A stretch of DNA of 64,000 nt from Leishmania martiniquensis (lineage: Eukaryota; Euglenozoa; Kinetoplastea; Trypanosomatida; Trypanosomatidae): assembly GCF_017916325.1 (NCBI RefSeq), contig NC_090161.1, forward strand, positions 917,501 to 981,500, in the 5' to 3' direction. Positions within the stretch are counted from its first letter, which is position 1. Each line of letters begins with the position of its first letter. Shown here in pieces: positions 19,870 to 30,660 of this stretch. Made by a program: the position numbers and the translations under genes. The notes beneath the pieces were generated by a model. That model worked only from the letters and a program-made list of their open reading frames with translations. It was not told the DNA's origin and did not search any database.

Positions 19870-22644
19870 ATGAGCGATGATCTCTTCGACGTTTTCAACG
19901 CCGAAACACCGCCATTGGCGCCGGCTCAAGAGGTGGTGCTGGCTGTAGCGGACGCATCTGCGCCTTCAGCAACCCTACTTGGGCCGCCGGCGGACTCGCT
20001 AACCTCGACGAGTCTGGCAAGGCACCCGGATGGCGCCAGCGATGCTCCCGCTTCACCCCCTCCTATTCGCTCCTTTGCTACGCCACGGATGCCAACACTG
20101 TCTCCGAAGTCGCACACACCGGCCTCCGCCCATCCTGCGCCACATGGCGCAACCGCCTCACGGAGAGCTCCAGTCTCCTCAGACACTTGCTCCTTACCTT
20201 TCTCTCGCCACGCGCGCCGCGATGCCTCTTCGCTGCCGCACGCCAGCTCTGCGACGCCTGTGCCTGTACGCGCGAGCGTGAGTGGCGGTGTCGTGGTGAT
20301 CAAGGCTACCCCGTCATCGTGTGCGACTCCGAATTCGGAGAAGGGGCGGCGATCGCCTGATGGGGACGGGGGCATCACAGCGCCAGGAGAGGGTGCCGCC
20401 TTGAGACTCACATCCGCACCGCCGCCGCCGTCGGCGGTCATTACGGAAACCCTCAGTCGCATCCGCATTCGTCGTCCCACCGTCAGCCTCGAACAGTTCA
20501 GTGTGCGCTTGGCTGAGTTTCCATTCGCCTCGTTCGACGTCTTTCGCGGCCTGTCGCGTCACAGCGAGGATGCAGTGGCTCGGACTTGCGTCGGCGTTGT
20601 CACGCGCAAGTCTGACCCGAAGCAGAGCACGGCGTCCACTCGCTCCTCCCGCTATGCTGTACTGACGCTGTGGAGTCTGGAGGGCATCTCGCCATCTCCG
20701 GGGTCAGAGCTCAGCTTTCTCCTCTGCGGACGCGCGTTTGACCCTCTTTACAGTCGCCTCGTCACTGGAGCTGTTGTGGCTCTCAGCAACGTCCCACGGT
20801 GCACACGGCAGGGCTCTTCGCCGGTGTCCTGTGGTGCCGACGAGGTGCTACTGCGCGTGGCGGATAGCGAGGCGGTGCGTGAGCTGGGCTTCGCTGCCGA
20901 CCTCGGCAGGTGCGTCTCTGTGTCGCACAAGTCTAAGGAGCGCTGCCACGCCATAGTCAACATGCAGCGGTCGCAACACTGCATCCACCACGTCGCAGGC
21001 CTTCGCAATGCTGCTCGCGGCGGCGGCGCTGTAGGGCAAGATCGCAACTCGATGAGCGTCACACAGGGTGCGAGCACGTCACCTATGAGGGATCCGGCAG
21101 CCATAAGAGGCAACGCCCTCACGGCGCACCTTACCCTCTCCGGAGCGCAGCAGCGGCTCACCGTCTTGGCGCCAGGCGCCGCCGCACAGCAATCAACGGG
21201 CCGTTACCCTGCGGGTAGCCGTGGCAGCCTGCCGCTCAGTGATTGTGGCGCGCCGAGAAGCGGCATGGCGGCCTCCCTTAAGATGCTTCGACAAACGTCG
21301 TTCTTTGCGGTTCGCGGCGTCACGGGGACACCTGTCGAGGATGCCGCTCTCCGCCGCGGCGTGAACTCCGCCGCCTCTGGCGTGTACGGGGGTGTGCAGG
21401 CTGGCGCACCCTTGGCGCTGCGACAGCAGGTGGGCCTGCGTCCTGCCGCGAGCTACCCCTCAGCGCAGGCGCTTGGTGTAACCTCGCGTGGTCGCGATGT
21501 GCTGGAGGCCGCTCGGCAGAAGGCTGTCCTCCACGAAGAAGAAAAGTTCTTGTGGCAATCACTGCGCAGGGAGCGGACTGTCAGCGCTGGCAGCGAGGGA
21601 CTGCCAAATCCTGGACATGCTGTTGGCTGTAGCAGAGGTGGCGGCGCCGACATCAATTTGCGTGCTCGAGGCACAGAAGGTAATGTGAACGGCGCTACTG
21701 CTGGTCGCAACGCAAGCCTGTCGCTGACCGCCGGCGGACTGAAGCGTGCAAGAACGGAGGTAACGCTGTCGTCAACGCTTGCGCCCGTTGCGGACCATTT
21801 GCTGCCTCCTTGTTCCTCGACGTCGCGGACGGCACACGTCACCTCAACCTCCGCCACTGCCTCCGCGGCCGCGGCGAGCGGGGCAGATGCTAGCCGAGTG
21901 GAGGCGCTGCGGCAGCAGTACCAGCCGCTGCATCGCAGTGCATCCGTCCCCTTCACTCCTCTTAAAAGTCACGGCTCCGTGCACGCCGTGATCGCGTCGC
22001 CACGGGAGAGGAACTACCGTAGCAGAATTCTGGCGCCAGGCGCCGCCAGCGACGGATCTGGTGCATCTGCATCTCAGAACGCATTACTTCGCGCCGCGTT
22101 CAGAGCGGCAAAAAATGTTGCGAGCCGCTCGGGGGAGAATGCGCTGTCTGAGCCGAAGGCCTCCGTGAACTCTTCCGCGAGGACTCCCGAAGCGGAAGAG
22201 GGCGCGGAGTCTGCTCTCACGTTACTTGGATCGGTAGCGGATAGCATCTGCAGCGCACACGATCATCTGCGCAGTGAGGCTGACCGGCAGCGCCTGCTCA
22301 CTTTTGTAGATAAACAAATTACAATGGAGAAGGCGCTGGGGGCGCTGGAGGCGATCACAGAGCAGAAGATCAAGGCACACTACTGCTATGCGTGCCGCTG
22401 CTGGTACGGGCAGCCGCCGACGACGTGTGTAGAGCAGCACCACCGTATAGAGCTGAGGCCCGCTCTGAAGAAGTACATCAAGTGCGAGCACTGCGATTAC
22501 AAGACGTTTGTGATCGGCGGCGACGAGGCGAAAGGCTGGAAGGTGTACCCGCACTGTCCGCGCTGTCATCAGCCCAGCTTCTGGGTGCGCGGCGACGCGG
22601 CACTGCAGGTCTCTGCTATGCTGGAGGTGCTGCCACCCTCTTGA
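19870..22644 (+). CDS. MCM10: Mcm10-like DNA replication initiation factor
   Basis: 924 residues. The first about 200 are disordered Ser/Pro-rich. Residues about 215-345 resemble the Mcm10 internal OB-fold, with a Leu-rich block around LSFLLCGRAFDPL. This runs straight into the diagnostic CCCH finger LGRC-x10-C-x10-C-x2-H near residues 346-375 (Cys, Cys, Cys, His), as in Mcm10 of other eukaryotes. A long low-complexity region follows. The last about 90 residues hold a Cys-rich module (CYAC, a Cys before xxxHHR, CEHC, CPRC) like the C-terminal zinc domain of animal Mcm10. Mcm10 binds DNA and the CMG helicase and helps activate origins and recruit polymerase alpha in the nucleus. The pairing of both zinc modules around a disordered linker makes the assignment firm. 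Confidence 0.85.
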   Translation: MSDDLFDVFNAETPPLAPAQEVVLAVADASAPSATLLGPPADSLTSTSLARHPDGASDAPASPPPIRSFATPRMPTLSPKSHTPASAHPAPHGATASRRAPVSSDTCSLPFSRHARRDASSLPHASSATPVPVRASVSGGVVVIKATPSSCATPNSEKGRRSPDGDGGITAPGEGAALRLTSAPPPPSAVITETLSRIRIRRPTVSLEQFSVRLAEFPFASFDVFRGLSRHSEDAVARTCVGVVTRKSDPKQSTASTRSSRYAVLTLWSLEGISPSPGSELSFLLCGRAFDPLYSRLVTGAVVALSNVPRCTRQGSSPVSCGADEVLLRVADSEAVRELGFAADLGRCVSVSHKSKERCHAIVNMQRSQHCIHHVAGLRNAARGGGAVGQDRNSMSVTQGASTSPMRDPAAIRGNALTAHLTLSGAQQRLTVLAPGAAAQQSTGRYPAGSRGSLPLSDCGAPRSGMAASLKMLRQTSFFAVRGVTGTPVEDAALRRGVNSAASGVYGGVQAGAPLALRQQVGLRPAASYPSAQALGVTSRGRDVLEAARQKAVLHEEEKFLWQSLRRERTVSAGSEGLPNPGHAVGCSRGGGADINLRARGTEGNVNGATAGRNASLSLTAGGLKRARTEVTLSSTLAPVADHLLPPCSSTSRTAHVTSTSATASAAAASGADASRVEALRQQYQPLHRSASVPFTPLKSHGSVHAVIASPRERNYRSRILAPGAASDGSGASASQNALLRAAFRAAKNVASRSGENALSEPKASVNSSARTPEAEEGAESALTLLGSVADSICSAHDHLRSEADRQRLLTFVDKQITMEKALGALEAITEQKIKAHYCYACRCWYGQPPTTCVEQHHRIELRPALKKYIKCEHCDYKTFVIGGDEAKGWKVYPHCPRCHQPSFWVRGDAALQVSAMLEVLPPS

Positions 22645-23319
22645 GAGGGAGGGAGCCGCAGCGGCGCGGTGTGTGTGTGTGTGTATGTGTGTATGTGTGG
22701 TAATCAGTGCGCTCGGGCAAGGCGAGCGAGGCATCCGCAGATCACGCGCGGCGTCAAGTGCTTCGAATACGTCTAGAGAATATCCTCGCGTGAGCGGGCC
22801 ATCTAGGCACAACGCGCCACCGCCGCCCCTTCTAGCACATCTCGAGAGAGGTGGCCGCTAATGCACTAGCGAGAGCAGCCTGATACAACGATACCATCAC
22901 TGCCCCTCTGAGCTGAGCCGCACTTTCTGCATCTCTCGCAAGGCTCTATTTCGCTCCTCTGGTCACCATTAACACGTTTGCCTATCTCCCTCATACCCCC
23001 TCCCCCCCACTCACTTGTTCCGCTTCTGTGGTGCCTCTGAACATTTTTCGCGATGGACGACGACGTCTACGCGTGCAGTAGGGGCTTACAGACTTGGCCA
23101 TCTCTGCGTTGTGTGTGTGCGTGTATCTGCGTGTATGCATGCCTCTTCGTGTATGATCTCTGTGACTGCGTACGCCGGCTCGCTCTCCCCCTTCCCTCAC
23201 TGCGGCGCGCCCTCCGCTGCCTTGGCAAACACCTTTTAAGCGGTGCTGCTGTGCCCCCCCTCCGTTGGTGAAACTATACACCCTCTGACCTCTCGCGCGT
23301 GCTTCTTGCGGCTGCTGCC
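22645..23319 (+). other. Intergenic region between Mcm10 and PXMP4-like gene
   Basis: About 675 bp. Contains a TG repeat (about 22669-22699), pyrimidine runs near 22985-23010 and 23190-23210, and a possible acceptor AG at 23239-23240. No gene seen. Confidence 0.6.
22669..22699. repeat. (TG)n microsatellite in 3'UTR of Mcm10
   Basis: TG dinucleotides interrupted by two TA steps, directly after the Mcm10 stop codon. Confidence 0.85.
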
Positions 23320-24003
23320 ATGCCCCTCACAATCCCTGATGCTCCGCCGACCCGGCACGCGGCGCCGGCCTTCTCCCGCCCACATGGTGCCGTCTTGGAG
23401 CGCATCAATCGCATGATCGCTTCCGGTGATTTCGACGTCTTCTTCACCGCCCTCAAGGGCTTTCGAAACGGTGTCGTGTACGGCACGCGCGTCCGTGCCC
23501 CACACGCACTCGTGCTGAATTTGGTGTGGAGCACGTCGCCATACAGCTCGATGCCTGCAAAGATCTTCAAGGTAACTAAGATGCACGCGCTGGGCCTCGG
23601 GTACAGCTCCGTGTCGTTCGCAGTGGTGCGCAGCCTCCTGCGCAACCTGCAAGGCACCACGCACGCCTGGCACAACGCGCTGGCGGGGTTCTTGGTTGGG
23701 TTTCTTTTTTGGGGCGACCCCAGCAACGGTGTTCACATTCAGATGATGATGTATATGCTTGCTCGCGTCTTGTGCGCATGCTACCACTTGTGCACCTCCA
23801 AGTGCGCCTTGTCGATACCGCCGGTGGCCTACCGGCTGTACATGGGTTGTCTTTGGTGCCTCGCCATCCTGTTCTTCACGTACTCGCCAGACAAGCTGCA
23901 GCCATCCATGGCGCAGTCGTTGCAGTACATCTTCCGCGACTGCAGTAAGTTCAGCAGCTGGTACGATCTCTTCGTCGTAAACTCCATCGACACGCCGCGG
24001 TGA
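23320..24003 (+). CDS. PXMP4: PXMP4/PMP24-like peroxisomal (glycosomal) membrane protein
   Basis: 227 residues from ATG 23320; the open frame begins a little upstream only at a GTG. The GFRNGVVYGTRVRAPHALVL segment closely matches the signature of PXMP4 (PMP24), a member of the Tim17/22/23/PMP24 superfamily. The TTHAWHNALAGFLVGFLFWG stretch, the MYMLARVL helix and the LQPSMAQSLQYIF block follow in the same order as in that family. Four hydrophobic segments suggest an integral membrane protein. In animals PXMP4 sits in the peroxisome membrane with poorly defined function. In trypanosomatids the equivalent organelle is the glycosome, so a glycosomal location is a family-based inference; no PEX19 site was tested. 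Confidence 0.85.
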   Translation: MPLTIPDAPPTRHAAPAFSRPHGAVLERINRMIASGDFDVFFTALKGFRNGVVYGTRVRAPHALVLNLVWSTSPYSSMPAKIFKVTKMHALGLGYSSVSFAVVRSLLRNLQGTTHAWHNALAGFLVGFLFWGDPSNGVHIQMMMYMLARVLCACYHLCTSKCALSIPPVAYRLYMGCLWCLAILFFTYSPDKLQPSMAQSLQYIFRDCSKFSSWYDLFVVNSIDTPR

Positions 24004-24738
24004 TGTTCGTGGCTGGGCACTTGTCCGCGGCCGTTTTGTGGCTCTGAGGCTCAAATTAATTTTGTATCGCGCGAGAGAGAGGGAAAGAGAGAAAGAGACG
24101 TTGACGAATCACCGTCGTACGTTCTTGTGCTTGTGTGTTTGGGTTGAGCTGCCGATTGAAGAGGTGAGCCGCCATGTGCTGGCGGAGAAGGTTCCAGGCG
24201 TAGCGCCGTCGAAACGTGCCTTCTCCGTCTCTCGGCATGTCTGGTCGCTGACCTGTCTTGCGGGCTCGGCCACACAGGCCTCTGCTTCTTTTTTTCTCCC
24301 TCATCTTCCCCACCCCCTGCAGGCGCGCGTGGACGCCCATGAAGACTCTCGGGCGCCGCCTCTACCCATGCCGACATCCTTTTTCATGGAGACCGACATG
24401 GCGCCGCTGACTGTCGGTCGCTCGCCCCCTGCGACTCGGCCCCCGGCGCAATGCCCATCCCATCCCCCCCTCCTCCCTCTTTCTACTCGTTTGCACTTCA
24501 TCTCTTCCGACGCTGCCTGCGGGTGGTGTGTGTGCGTCGTACAACTCGGGGCGTTCCCTACCGCGTCCATCTTCACACACACGTGGTTGCCGCGCTAAGC
24601 TCTCAGCTCTTTCTCAGCGTCTGATCTCCATCAAGCTCTCGTGCACGCATGTGGTGTGGGCGTGCGTATCTCGACAGTCGCCTCCCCCTCCCCCCTTGAG
24701 TACTCTTTGTTGCCGCCTTCGCTCCCCCGCACTCGCCC
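24004..24738 (+). other. Intergenic region
   Basis: About 735 bp. A purine (GA)-rich patch near 24070-24100 is followed by pyrimidine-rich sequence. Short overlapping frames only. No gene seen. Confidence 0.6.
24678..24700 (+). promoter_or_regulatory. Candidate spliced-leader acceptor for coiled-coil protein
   Basis: A compact C/T tract ends in AG at 24699-24700, leaving a 38-base 5'UTR before ATG 24739. Confidence 0.45.
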
Positions 24739-26067
24739 ATGTCTCTCTCGGAGGTGCAGCGACGACAAGAGCTGGCGGAGCGCCAGCCCACCCACGAAAA
24801 CTACGAGGCCCTCGTATCGGAGCAGCTCCTCTTCCTGGAGCGGCAGCTGATGACCAAAGTAGAAGCCGAGGAGCGTGTGGAGGCAGCGCAGAAAGAGGCG
24901 ACGCAGCTGCGCGAGGAGATCGAGGGGCTGCGTGGCCAGAATACCGCGGCGCCCACCACACTCTCTGCAGAGCAGCAGGAGGAGTACTGTGCGAAGTGGA
25001 CGTCGCTGCTGAAGGAATTCGGGATGCGAAAAGAGATCCTTTCGTTTCTGCTGTCGTACTCTGCCGAGGACCTCAAGCAGGCTGAGCTGAGCACTGTTTC
25101 TCATTGGCTCGACACCTGGACGAGGTTCTTCGCGTCTGCCGAGTCGTCGGTGCGGAGCTTGAAGAAGCTCGAGCGGGAGTCGACGATCAGTAACGCCCTA
25201 CCGCCGACTCGGCATCTCTACGACGCATTGGATGAGGTGTGCCGCTTACAGCTGCAGGCTCGCACGCTTGTGGGCCGTGAGCGCTACCGCCGCAGCTCCT
25301 CGAGCGAGGGGTTTATCCAGGACTTCATGGACAGCCAGCGGCAGCTCCGGGAGTGGTGCCGTAAGCAGCGCAAAACGCTGGCGAAACTGACGGCGCTGGC
25401 GGACCTTGTGGAGTTCAACAATTCTTTCCACTCGAACGTGCCCGTAATGGACAGCAACTTTCTTGTACTGATGGAGCAGAGTGAGGCGCTCATGAGCAAC
25501 CTACAGGTGCAAGACGCTCTCCAGGAGGTGAACCGAGAGTGGGTCATGCTGGCACTCGAAACCTATAGAAAATTGCAGGCCGCCGCTGCCCAAGAGCACA
25601 ATGTTAGCCAGCTAGAGCAGCTGTGTAAGGAGTATACCCGATCCGTGTCGCCAAAGCTTCACCGTCTTCTCCTGTCCGCCCAGAACGCTCTTGCGCAAGA
25701 CAAGGAAAGCTCAGCGGCAGAGCGCCTTGCTGCGAAGTGCGAGGAGCTGCTCAAGGAGCATGAGGCGCACGACATCGTGTGCACGCACTTGGCTGACTTC
25801 ACAGTGCGTGAGGAGTGTGTGAAGCCCCACGCGGATGCCTTAAAGGCGGAGTTGCAGTCGTCCCTCACGACCACGGTGCTGACCTTCCCACACTACGACG
25901 CCGCGGGTGGACTGGCGGACTACAAGAGCAGGGTGGAAGAGCTGCAGGAGTGGATCGACGTCAAATCGCAGAAGGGCACGTACATAAAGCTGCTGGAGCG
26001 CTTAGAGGCGACCAAAGCCATCATCGAAGAGCACGTGGATGTGCTGTTCCCCGATTCTGGCTCGTAG
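24739..26067 (+). CDS. Conserved-looking alpha-helical coiled-coil protein, function unknown
   Basis: 442 residues, rich in Glu, Leu, Gln, Ala and Arg, with heptad-like segments around residues 25-75 and through most of the rest. There is no signal peptide or membrane segment, and I recognise no catalytic motif. Codon use and the absence of low-complexity repeats indicate a real gene, and ATG 24739 lies just after a strong pyrimidine tract. The nearly all-helical make-up would suit a cytoskeletal, tethering or complex-scaffolding protein, but this is inference from composition only. A spectrin- or tether-like fold cannot be excluded. Confidence 0.8.
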   Translation: MSLSEVQRRQELAERQPTHENYEALVSEQLLFLERQLMTKVEAEERVEAAQKEATQLREEIEGLRGQNTAAPTTLSAEQQEEYCAKWTSLLKEFGMRKEILSFLLSYSAEDLKQAELSTVSHWLDTWTRFFASAESSVRSLKKLERESTISNALPPTRHLYDALDEVCRLQLQARTLVGRERYRRSSSSEGFIQDFMDSQRQLREWCRKQRKTLAKLTALADLVEFNNSFHSNVPVMDSNFLVLMEQSEALMSNLQVQDALQEVNREWVMLALETYRKLQAAAAQEHNVSQLEQLCKEYTRSVSPKLHRLLLSAQNALAQDKESSAAERLAAKCEELLKEHEAHDIVCTHLADFTVREECVKPHADALKAELQSSLTTTVLTFPHYDAAGGLADYKSRVEELQEWIDVKSQKGTYIKLLERLEATKAIIEEHVDVLFPDSGS

Positions 26068-27283
26068 TAGGGTTGGGGACATATCGAAGATGGGCAGAAG
26101 AGGAGAGGGCCCCATGCGAGAGCGAGAGGGAGGTGCAAGAAGCGGCAGTGCGCAGCGGAGAGGGAGGCGCGGGTATGGCACTGAACCGCACGACAGTGCC
26201 TCTTCCTGACGCCCTTCCCCTTTTTCTCCCCTTTCTCCCATCTCGTTCTCACTCTCTCTCTTCCCCCCTGCGCCCCCTGCGCCCCCTGCACCCAACCCTC
26301 ACCGCCCGTTTAGACTCCGTTGGATTTCTTTTGCCCCCCTCCCCCTCCTGACGCTCACTATTTCTTCGCCATTGCTCTCTTGTCTGTCTCTCTCTCTCTT
26401 TCTCTCTGTGAGTGCTTCGCTGAATTTGTGTGGAGGGGCGCATCGCTCTCGAGTGCAAACGCATCTGAACAAAAAAAACAGAAATGAATGAAACGGTGAG
26501 ACAAAGGGTGACATCGACGATCATACGTGTGTATGATCGTTGCCGTGTGCTCTCATGCGCCAACTCAGCGCATTGCACCGGCGCGTGTGCAGCCACGCTT
26601 TTACCGTGTCTGTGGGTTTCGTCTGTAGACTTACCCGTGCCTGTGCCTGCTTGCCCCACTCCTCTCTCTACGAAGTGTGTGTGTATGTAGTGGTGGTGGT
26701 GGTGGCGGGGGTATGGCGCTCGCGCAGTTGCGGCGATAGGCCCTGCGCTTCTCAGCGCTTTTTCGAGCGGCACTACCTGACACCATGCCTTCAGTCCGCT
26801 GCTGCACATCCACCCTCGCGCTTGCAATCGGGATGCGAGCGGCTCTATCCTCCCCTTACGTTACCTTTGTGATTGCTGTTGTGCACGCGCCGCCGGTCTC
26901 GCGCTCTTCTCCTCTTCTGCCTCTTTGCAGTCTACGGCAGTGGCTTTCCCTCTTCGCGCAGCACGATCACCACCAGTCGTCTAGGCGAGGTCAGCGCTGC
27001 GTCGAGTGCCATACGCACTCACCCCTCGCCCTTGCAGAGCTCTCGGCAGCGCGCTCACGACACTTGTGACATCGTCATTTTTGCGCTCCCTCTCCCTTCC
27101 TTGAGAGGGGGCCTGCTGCTGCGCTTGCGTAGAGAGGCATACACGGGCCGGCTTGGGCCACGTCCACTCCCCCGCCTTTCCCCCTCCCCTTCCCCTTTTT
27201 CGTTTCTGTCGTCACTGCATCGCAGACAACGGAGCGCCACCGGGTCCACATCGATTCTTTCCCGACCTCTCTCTAGAGCCAGC
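26068..27283 (+). other. Intergenic region
   Basis: About 1.2 kb with CT-rich runs (26220-26400), a (TGG)n patch near 26690-26705 and the acceptor tract of the next gene. An open frame runs into the next CDS from 26873 but starts at TTG and codes for low-complexity sequence, so it is taken as 5'UTR. Confidence 0.6.
27171..27225 (+). promoter_or_regulatory. Candidate spliced-leader acceptor for MATH-BTB gene
   Basis: A long pyrimidine tract followed by the first AG at 27224-27225, 58 bases before ATG 27284. This supports the downstream ATG rather than the longer open frame. Confidence 0.55.
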
Positions 27284-29206
27284 ATGGAGTCTGTGGAGGC
27301 CGTGGAGCTGTTCTCGGAGAGCAGCGCGCGCTACCGCTACCGCGTGCCGGTGAGCGTGCTGCGAGAGCTGCAGTACGAGGTCTCACGCTACAGCTCCGAG
27401 TTCAACGTCGGCGGGTGGTTCTGGCGCTTCCATATCCAAGAGCGAGCCGCTCAAGGCCAGCGCTTCCTGGCGCTGCACCTGCAAAGCTGCACGCCGGGTG
27501 TTGTTTCTGTTCACTTCAAGCTCACGGCCGTCTGCATGCGTGATCCGCTGCAGTCGCGCAGCAAGACATTCAACTGCGTCTTCAAGAAGGCCGGGAGCGC
27601 ATGGGGCCTTCATCAGTTTATCCCGATGGAGCAACTGCTGCACCCGGAGAGCGGTTTTGTGTATACGGTGCAGGAGACGGGCACCCGCTGCGTTGACTTC
27701 GAGGTGATGATGCAGGTGGGCAACGGCGGCGACAATGGGCGGGCACCGCCAGTGCGCAGCGCGACTCGCTCCGTCACGCCGACCCGCAGCGTGGCCAGCG
27801 CTGGTATGAATGGCGAACGGATATCGCCAAGCCGAGGACCGAGCTTGCGGCCCGTCGGCGGCCGTGGTAGCGGGATTCCCGTGGGGCTGAACAGTAGGGC
27901 GTCGTACTCGCCTGGCCGGGTCGGTGCGGGTGCACTCGTCCCTGTGGAGAGTAGTGTGGACCAGTCTGGTGCAAGTGTCGCTGCGGGGCTACGCCGCGGC
28001 CTCTATAACGACCCAAATGGCGGACAGATGACGGCTTTAGAGAGCGCCTCGACCCTCGGCGGTGGCGGTGGCCGAGTGCCTGGGAGCACCATCGTGCGTG
28101 CGCCCCTAACGTATCCCTTTGAGCACTTGGAGGCTCTGTGCGACATGAGCTTCGACGTCCAGGGTGTTCGTGTCAAGGCCCACCGCTGCGTGATTGGCGC
28201 GCGCATGCAGCCGCTGCTTCCCGAGCAGATGCTGCCGCTTCAGGTCGGCTGCATCGTCGCCATCGCTGTTCCACTGGACGTCTTCACCACCTTCCTGCGG
28301 TACGTCTACACGGAAGAGTACCCCGAGTCGGGTGTGCTGCCGCCGGAGTCGCTGCTGGATTTGTATCTGCTTGCAGCTGCGTGCGAATTCTTTGACCTCA
28401 GCGCGGTGTGCATCCGCTTTGTCCGCCCGCTCCTCACGCCGGAGAACATCCTGCCGATTGTACTGACCCGCTACAACGCCGCGGACGAGGTGCTCACCTC
28501 ACTGTACCTGCATGTGCTGCTAGACAACTACGATCTTCTCATTCAGGACCGTCAGTTCGAGGAGATCCCGGGTCACCTCTTCCGTCGTCTGTCGCTCATT
28601 CTCTACCGGAAGGAGACGGTGCCGAATGCGCCAATTCCGCCCATGAAGAATACGCTGGGGAAGCAGCTCGCGTGGCTGGCGGAGTCGGGTGAGTACAGCG
28701 ACTACGAGTGGGTGTTGGGGCCACACCAGTACGTGGTGCACGCCCACCGGTACATTCTGGCCTGCCGCTGTGTGCTCTTCTCGCAGGCGATGCACCCGCG
28801 TAGTCCGGGCCCACTTCCGTCCTTCGCCACGCAGGAGTACGACTTCTCGCTGCGTAGCTGGCAGAAGCTGCTGCTGGGGATGTACCGCCGCCACCTCGAT
28901 ACCGCGCGCGACTTCTCGGCGGAGGACATTGCCATCATCTTCAAGATGCAGCAAGTGCTCGTTATGGATGGCCAGCTGAAGCGCGAGGCGGAGGAGGCGT
29001 TCACCAACGCAAACGGGCTGCGCCTCCTAATCTACGCCGTCAAGCATCAAATACCGGAGCTGCACGAGCGCGCCGTACACTACGTGGTGTGTAACTTCAA
29101 CACCATGATTCGCAATGACCCACAGGCGTGGGAGCTGATTAGCGAGTTGCCTCAGACTGCCGTCGTGTCGCTGTTCCGTACGGTAACGGAGCACCAAGCT
29201 TCCTAG
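27284..29206 (+). CDS. MATH-BTB domain protein, possible CUL3 substrate adaptor
   Basis: 640 residues from ATG 27284. Residues about 18-145 match a MATH/TRAF fold: SSEFNVGGWFWRFHI, then SAWGLHQFIPMEQLL with Phe-Val after it, as in SPOP-type MATH domains. A Ser/Gly/Arg-rich linker (about 147-275) follows. Residues about 280-390 form a BTB domain (DMSFDVQGVRVKAHRCVIGA, then a VFTTFLRYVYTEEY core). A helical BACK-like stretch follows. A second, weaker BTB-like unit (about 468-560) contains EWVLGPHQYVVHAHRYILA. MATH-BTB proteins typically bind substrates through MATH and CUL3 through BTB for ubiquitination. Whether this protein pairs with a trypanosomatid cullin is unknown. Confidence 0.82.
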   Translation: MESVEAVELFSESSARYRYRVPVSVLRELQYEVSRYSSEFNVGGWFWRFHIQERAAQGQRFLALHLQSCTPGVVSVHFKLTAVCMRDPLQSRSKTFNCVFKKAGSAWGLHQFIPMEQLLHPESGFVYTVQETGTRCVDFEVMMQVGNGGDNGRAPPVRSATRSVTPTRSVASAGMNGERISPSRGPSLRPVGGRGSGIPVGLNSRASYSPGRVGAGALVPVESSVDQSGASVAAGLRRGLYNDPNGGQMTALESASTLGGGGGRVPGSTIVRAPLTYPFEHLEALCDMSFDVQGVRVKAHRCVIGARMQPLLPEQMLPLQVGCIVAIAVPLDVFTTFLRYVYTEEYPESGVLPPESLLDLYLLAAACEFFDLSAVCIRFVRPLLTPENILPIVLTRYNAADEVLTSLYLHVLLDNYDLLIQDRQFEEIPGHLFRRLSLILYRKETVPNAPIPPMKNTLGKQLAWLAESGEYSDYEWVLGPHQYVVHAHRYILACRCVLFSQAMHPRSPGPLPSFATQEYDFSLRSWQKLLLGMYRRHLDTARDFSAEDIAIIFKMQQVLVMDGQLKREAEEAFTNANGLRLLIYAVKHQIPELHERAVHYVVCNFNTMIRNDPQAWELISELPQTAVVSLFRTVTEHQAS

Positions 29207-29318
29207 AGGACGCGCCAGTGCCCAGTCGGGTGAACTCCTGAGTCGGAGCGAGAAGAGGAGGTCATCGCTTCAGCGGGTGCATGCTGCCTCGCATGTGTGT
29301 ACGCGCCTGCTGCGTGTT

Positions 29319-29336
29319 TGTGTGTGTGTGTGTGTG
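29319..29336. repeat. (TG)n microsatellite
   Basis: TG dinucleotide run in the 3' flank of the MATH-BTB gene. Confidence 0.8.
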
Positions 29337-30615
29337 CTCGCTGCCATCGCCACGGCAACACCTTTTCCTGCGGCGGAGTTTAGAGTCCCGCCGACGCCGC
29401 CTTCCGTGGGTTACGCGCGAGGAGAGAGGCCGCGATAACAGCGCCGGGGGCGTCAACTACGCTTGCATCCTTTGCCCCACTCGTCCTCGCCATGCTGCGC
29501 CGTACAGAGGGAGGAGGGGGAGGGAGGCACACAGCCTCCCTTCCCCTCCGAAGCGGGCGTATCGCCCTCGGCTACGCGAATCCATGGGCAGATGCTGCGG
29601 CTCGCCTGTGTTCCCTCCCTTTTGCGGTGCACGCCCACGTCGCTATTCGTGGCCGCGGATTTGCTGCACACCGCCAACTGTGTGAGTCTCTGTGCGACTG
29701 AGCGCCGTTGTTCATATTTTTTTTTATCCGCGAGAATGTGCGCTTCTCCCTCCCTCTCCCTCTCACGTGTGCGGCCGTAGACGCTCTTTGCCTGCTGATG
29801 TTGGTCTGTGCCAGGGGGTGGTGAGGGCCAGTAGGAGGGGCGGTACTGGAGGTACCACCTTCGGCCCTGTCGCTCCTCCGTCCCTGAGTGGTTATCCTGT
29901 CCCCTTCACTGCTGTTCCCCAACCCCCCGTTGCCCTGCGGCCTCCGTCACTGGTCGTATCCGCTGTAGGCGTGTGCGCCTGTGTGTGTGTCTCTCTCTCG
30001 GTGTATCTCATTGGCGGTACGTGCAGAGTGGAGCCGCACCCCCCCTTCTGGAAGCGGTGCTCCTCTTCCCTCTTCTTCCTGTTAGATTGCGCGCGATAGC
30101 GCACCGGGGCAATCTTCGCTTTCTGCCTTCTTCTCCCTGACGTAACCGCCTGCCAACGCACGACAGCAGCCGCGGGCCCGCCCTACTGCGCTTTCGTCTG
30201 GGAAGAGGCCCTCGAGCTGCCCGACGAAGGGTGCGACTCATCCCGTCCTCCCTCCCCCCTCCTCTTCGACCTCCTCAAGAGGTGCTCTTTGGTGACACCA
30301 AGGCGAGGTGAACTGGCGTAGTGGGCACGTGCGCCATGTGAGTTGGCAAAGGAGCGTTGCCGTGAAGCTTTCCTCCTCTGCCTGTGCTCTGCGCAACGCA
30401 GCGATGCATGGGCGCGCTCTTTTGTGTTTCCTCTCCGCCGCTCGCTCTCCCTGCGCCGTCTAATCGAGCAGTGACCCTCCTCCAGAGGCGACCTGCACCC
30501 CTCCCCCCTCCCAGCACACACACACATACACAACGCTCTCAGTACTCTGTGTTCCCGTGTCTCCTTCTTCCTCTCCCCTTTCCACGCCCATCTCACAGAA
30601 ACGACGGCAGGGCGT

Positions 30616-30660
30616 ACACACACACATAGACATATACACACACGCATAGACACACACACT
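30616..30660. repeat. (CA)n-rich imperfect repeat
   Basis: CA dinucleotides interrupted by ATAGACATA-type units, upstream of the pseudokinase gene. Confidence 0.75.

Noticed and set aside
26873..27283. Upstream extension of the MATH-BTB frame
   Set aside because: Starts at TTG and encodes low-complexity sequence; a strong acceptor tract lies inside it, 58 bases before ATG 27284.
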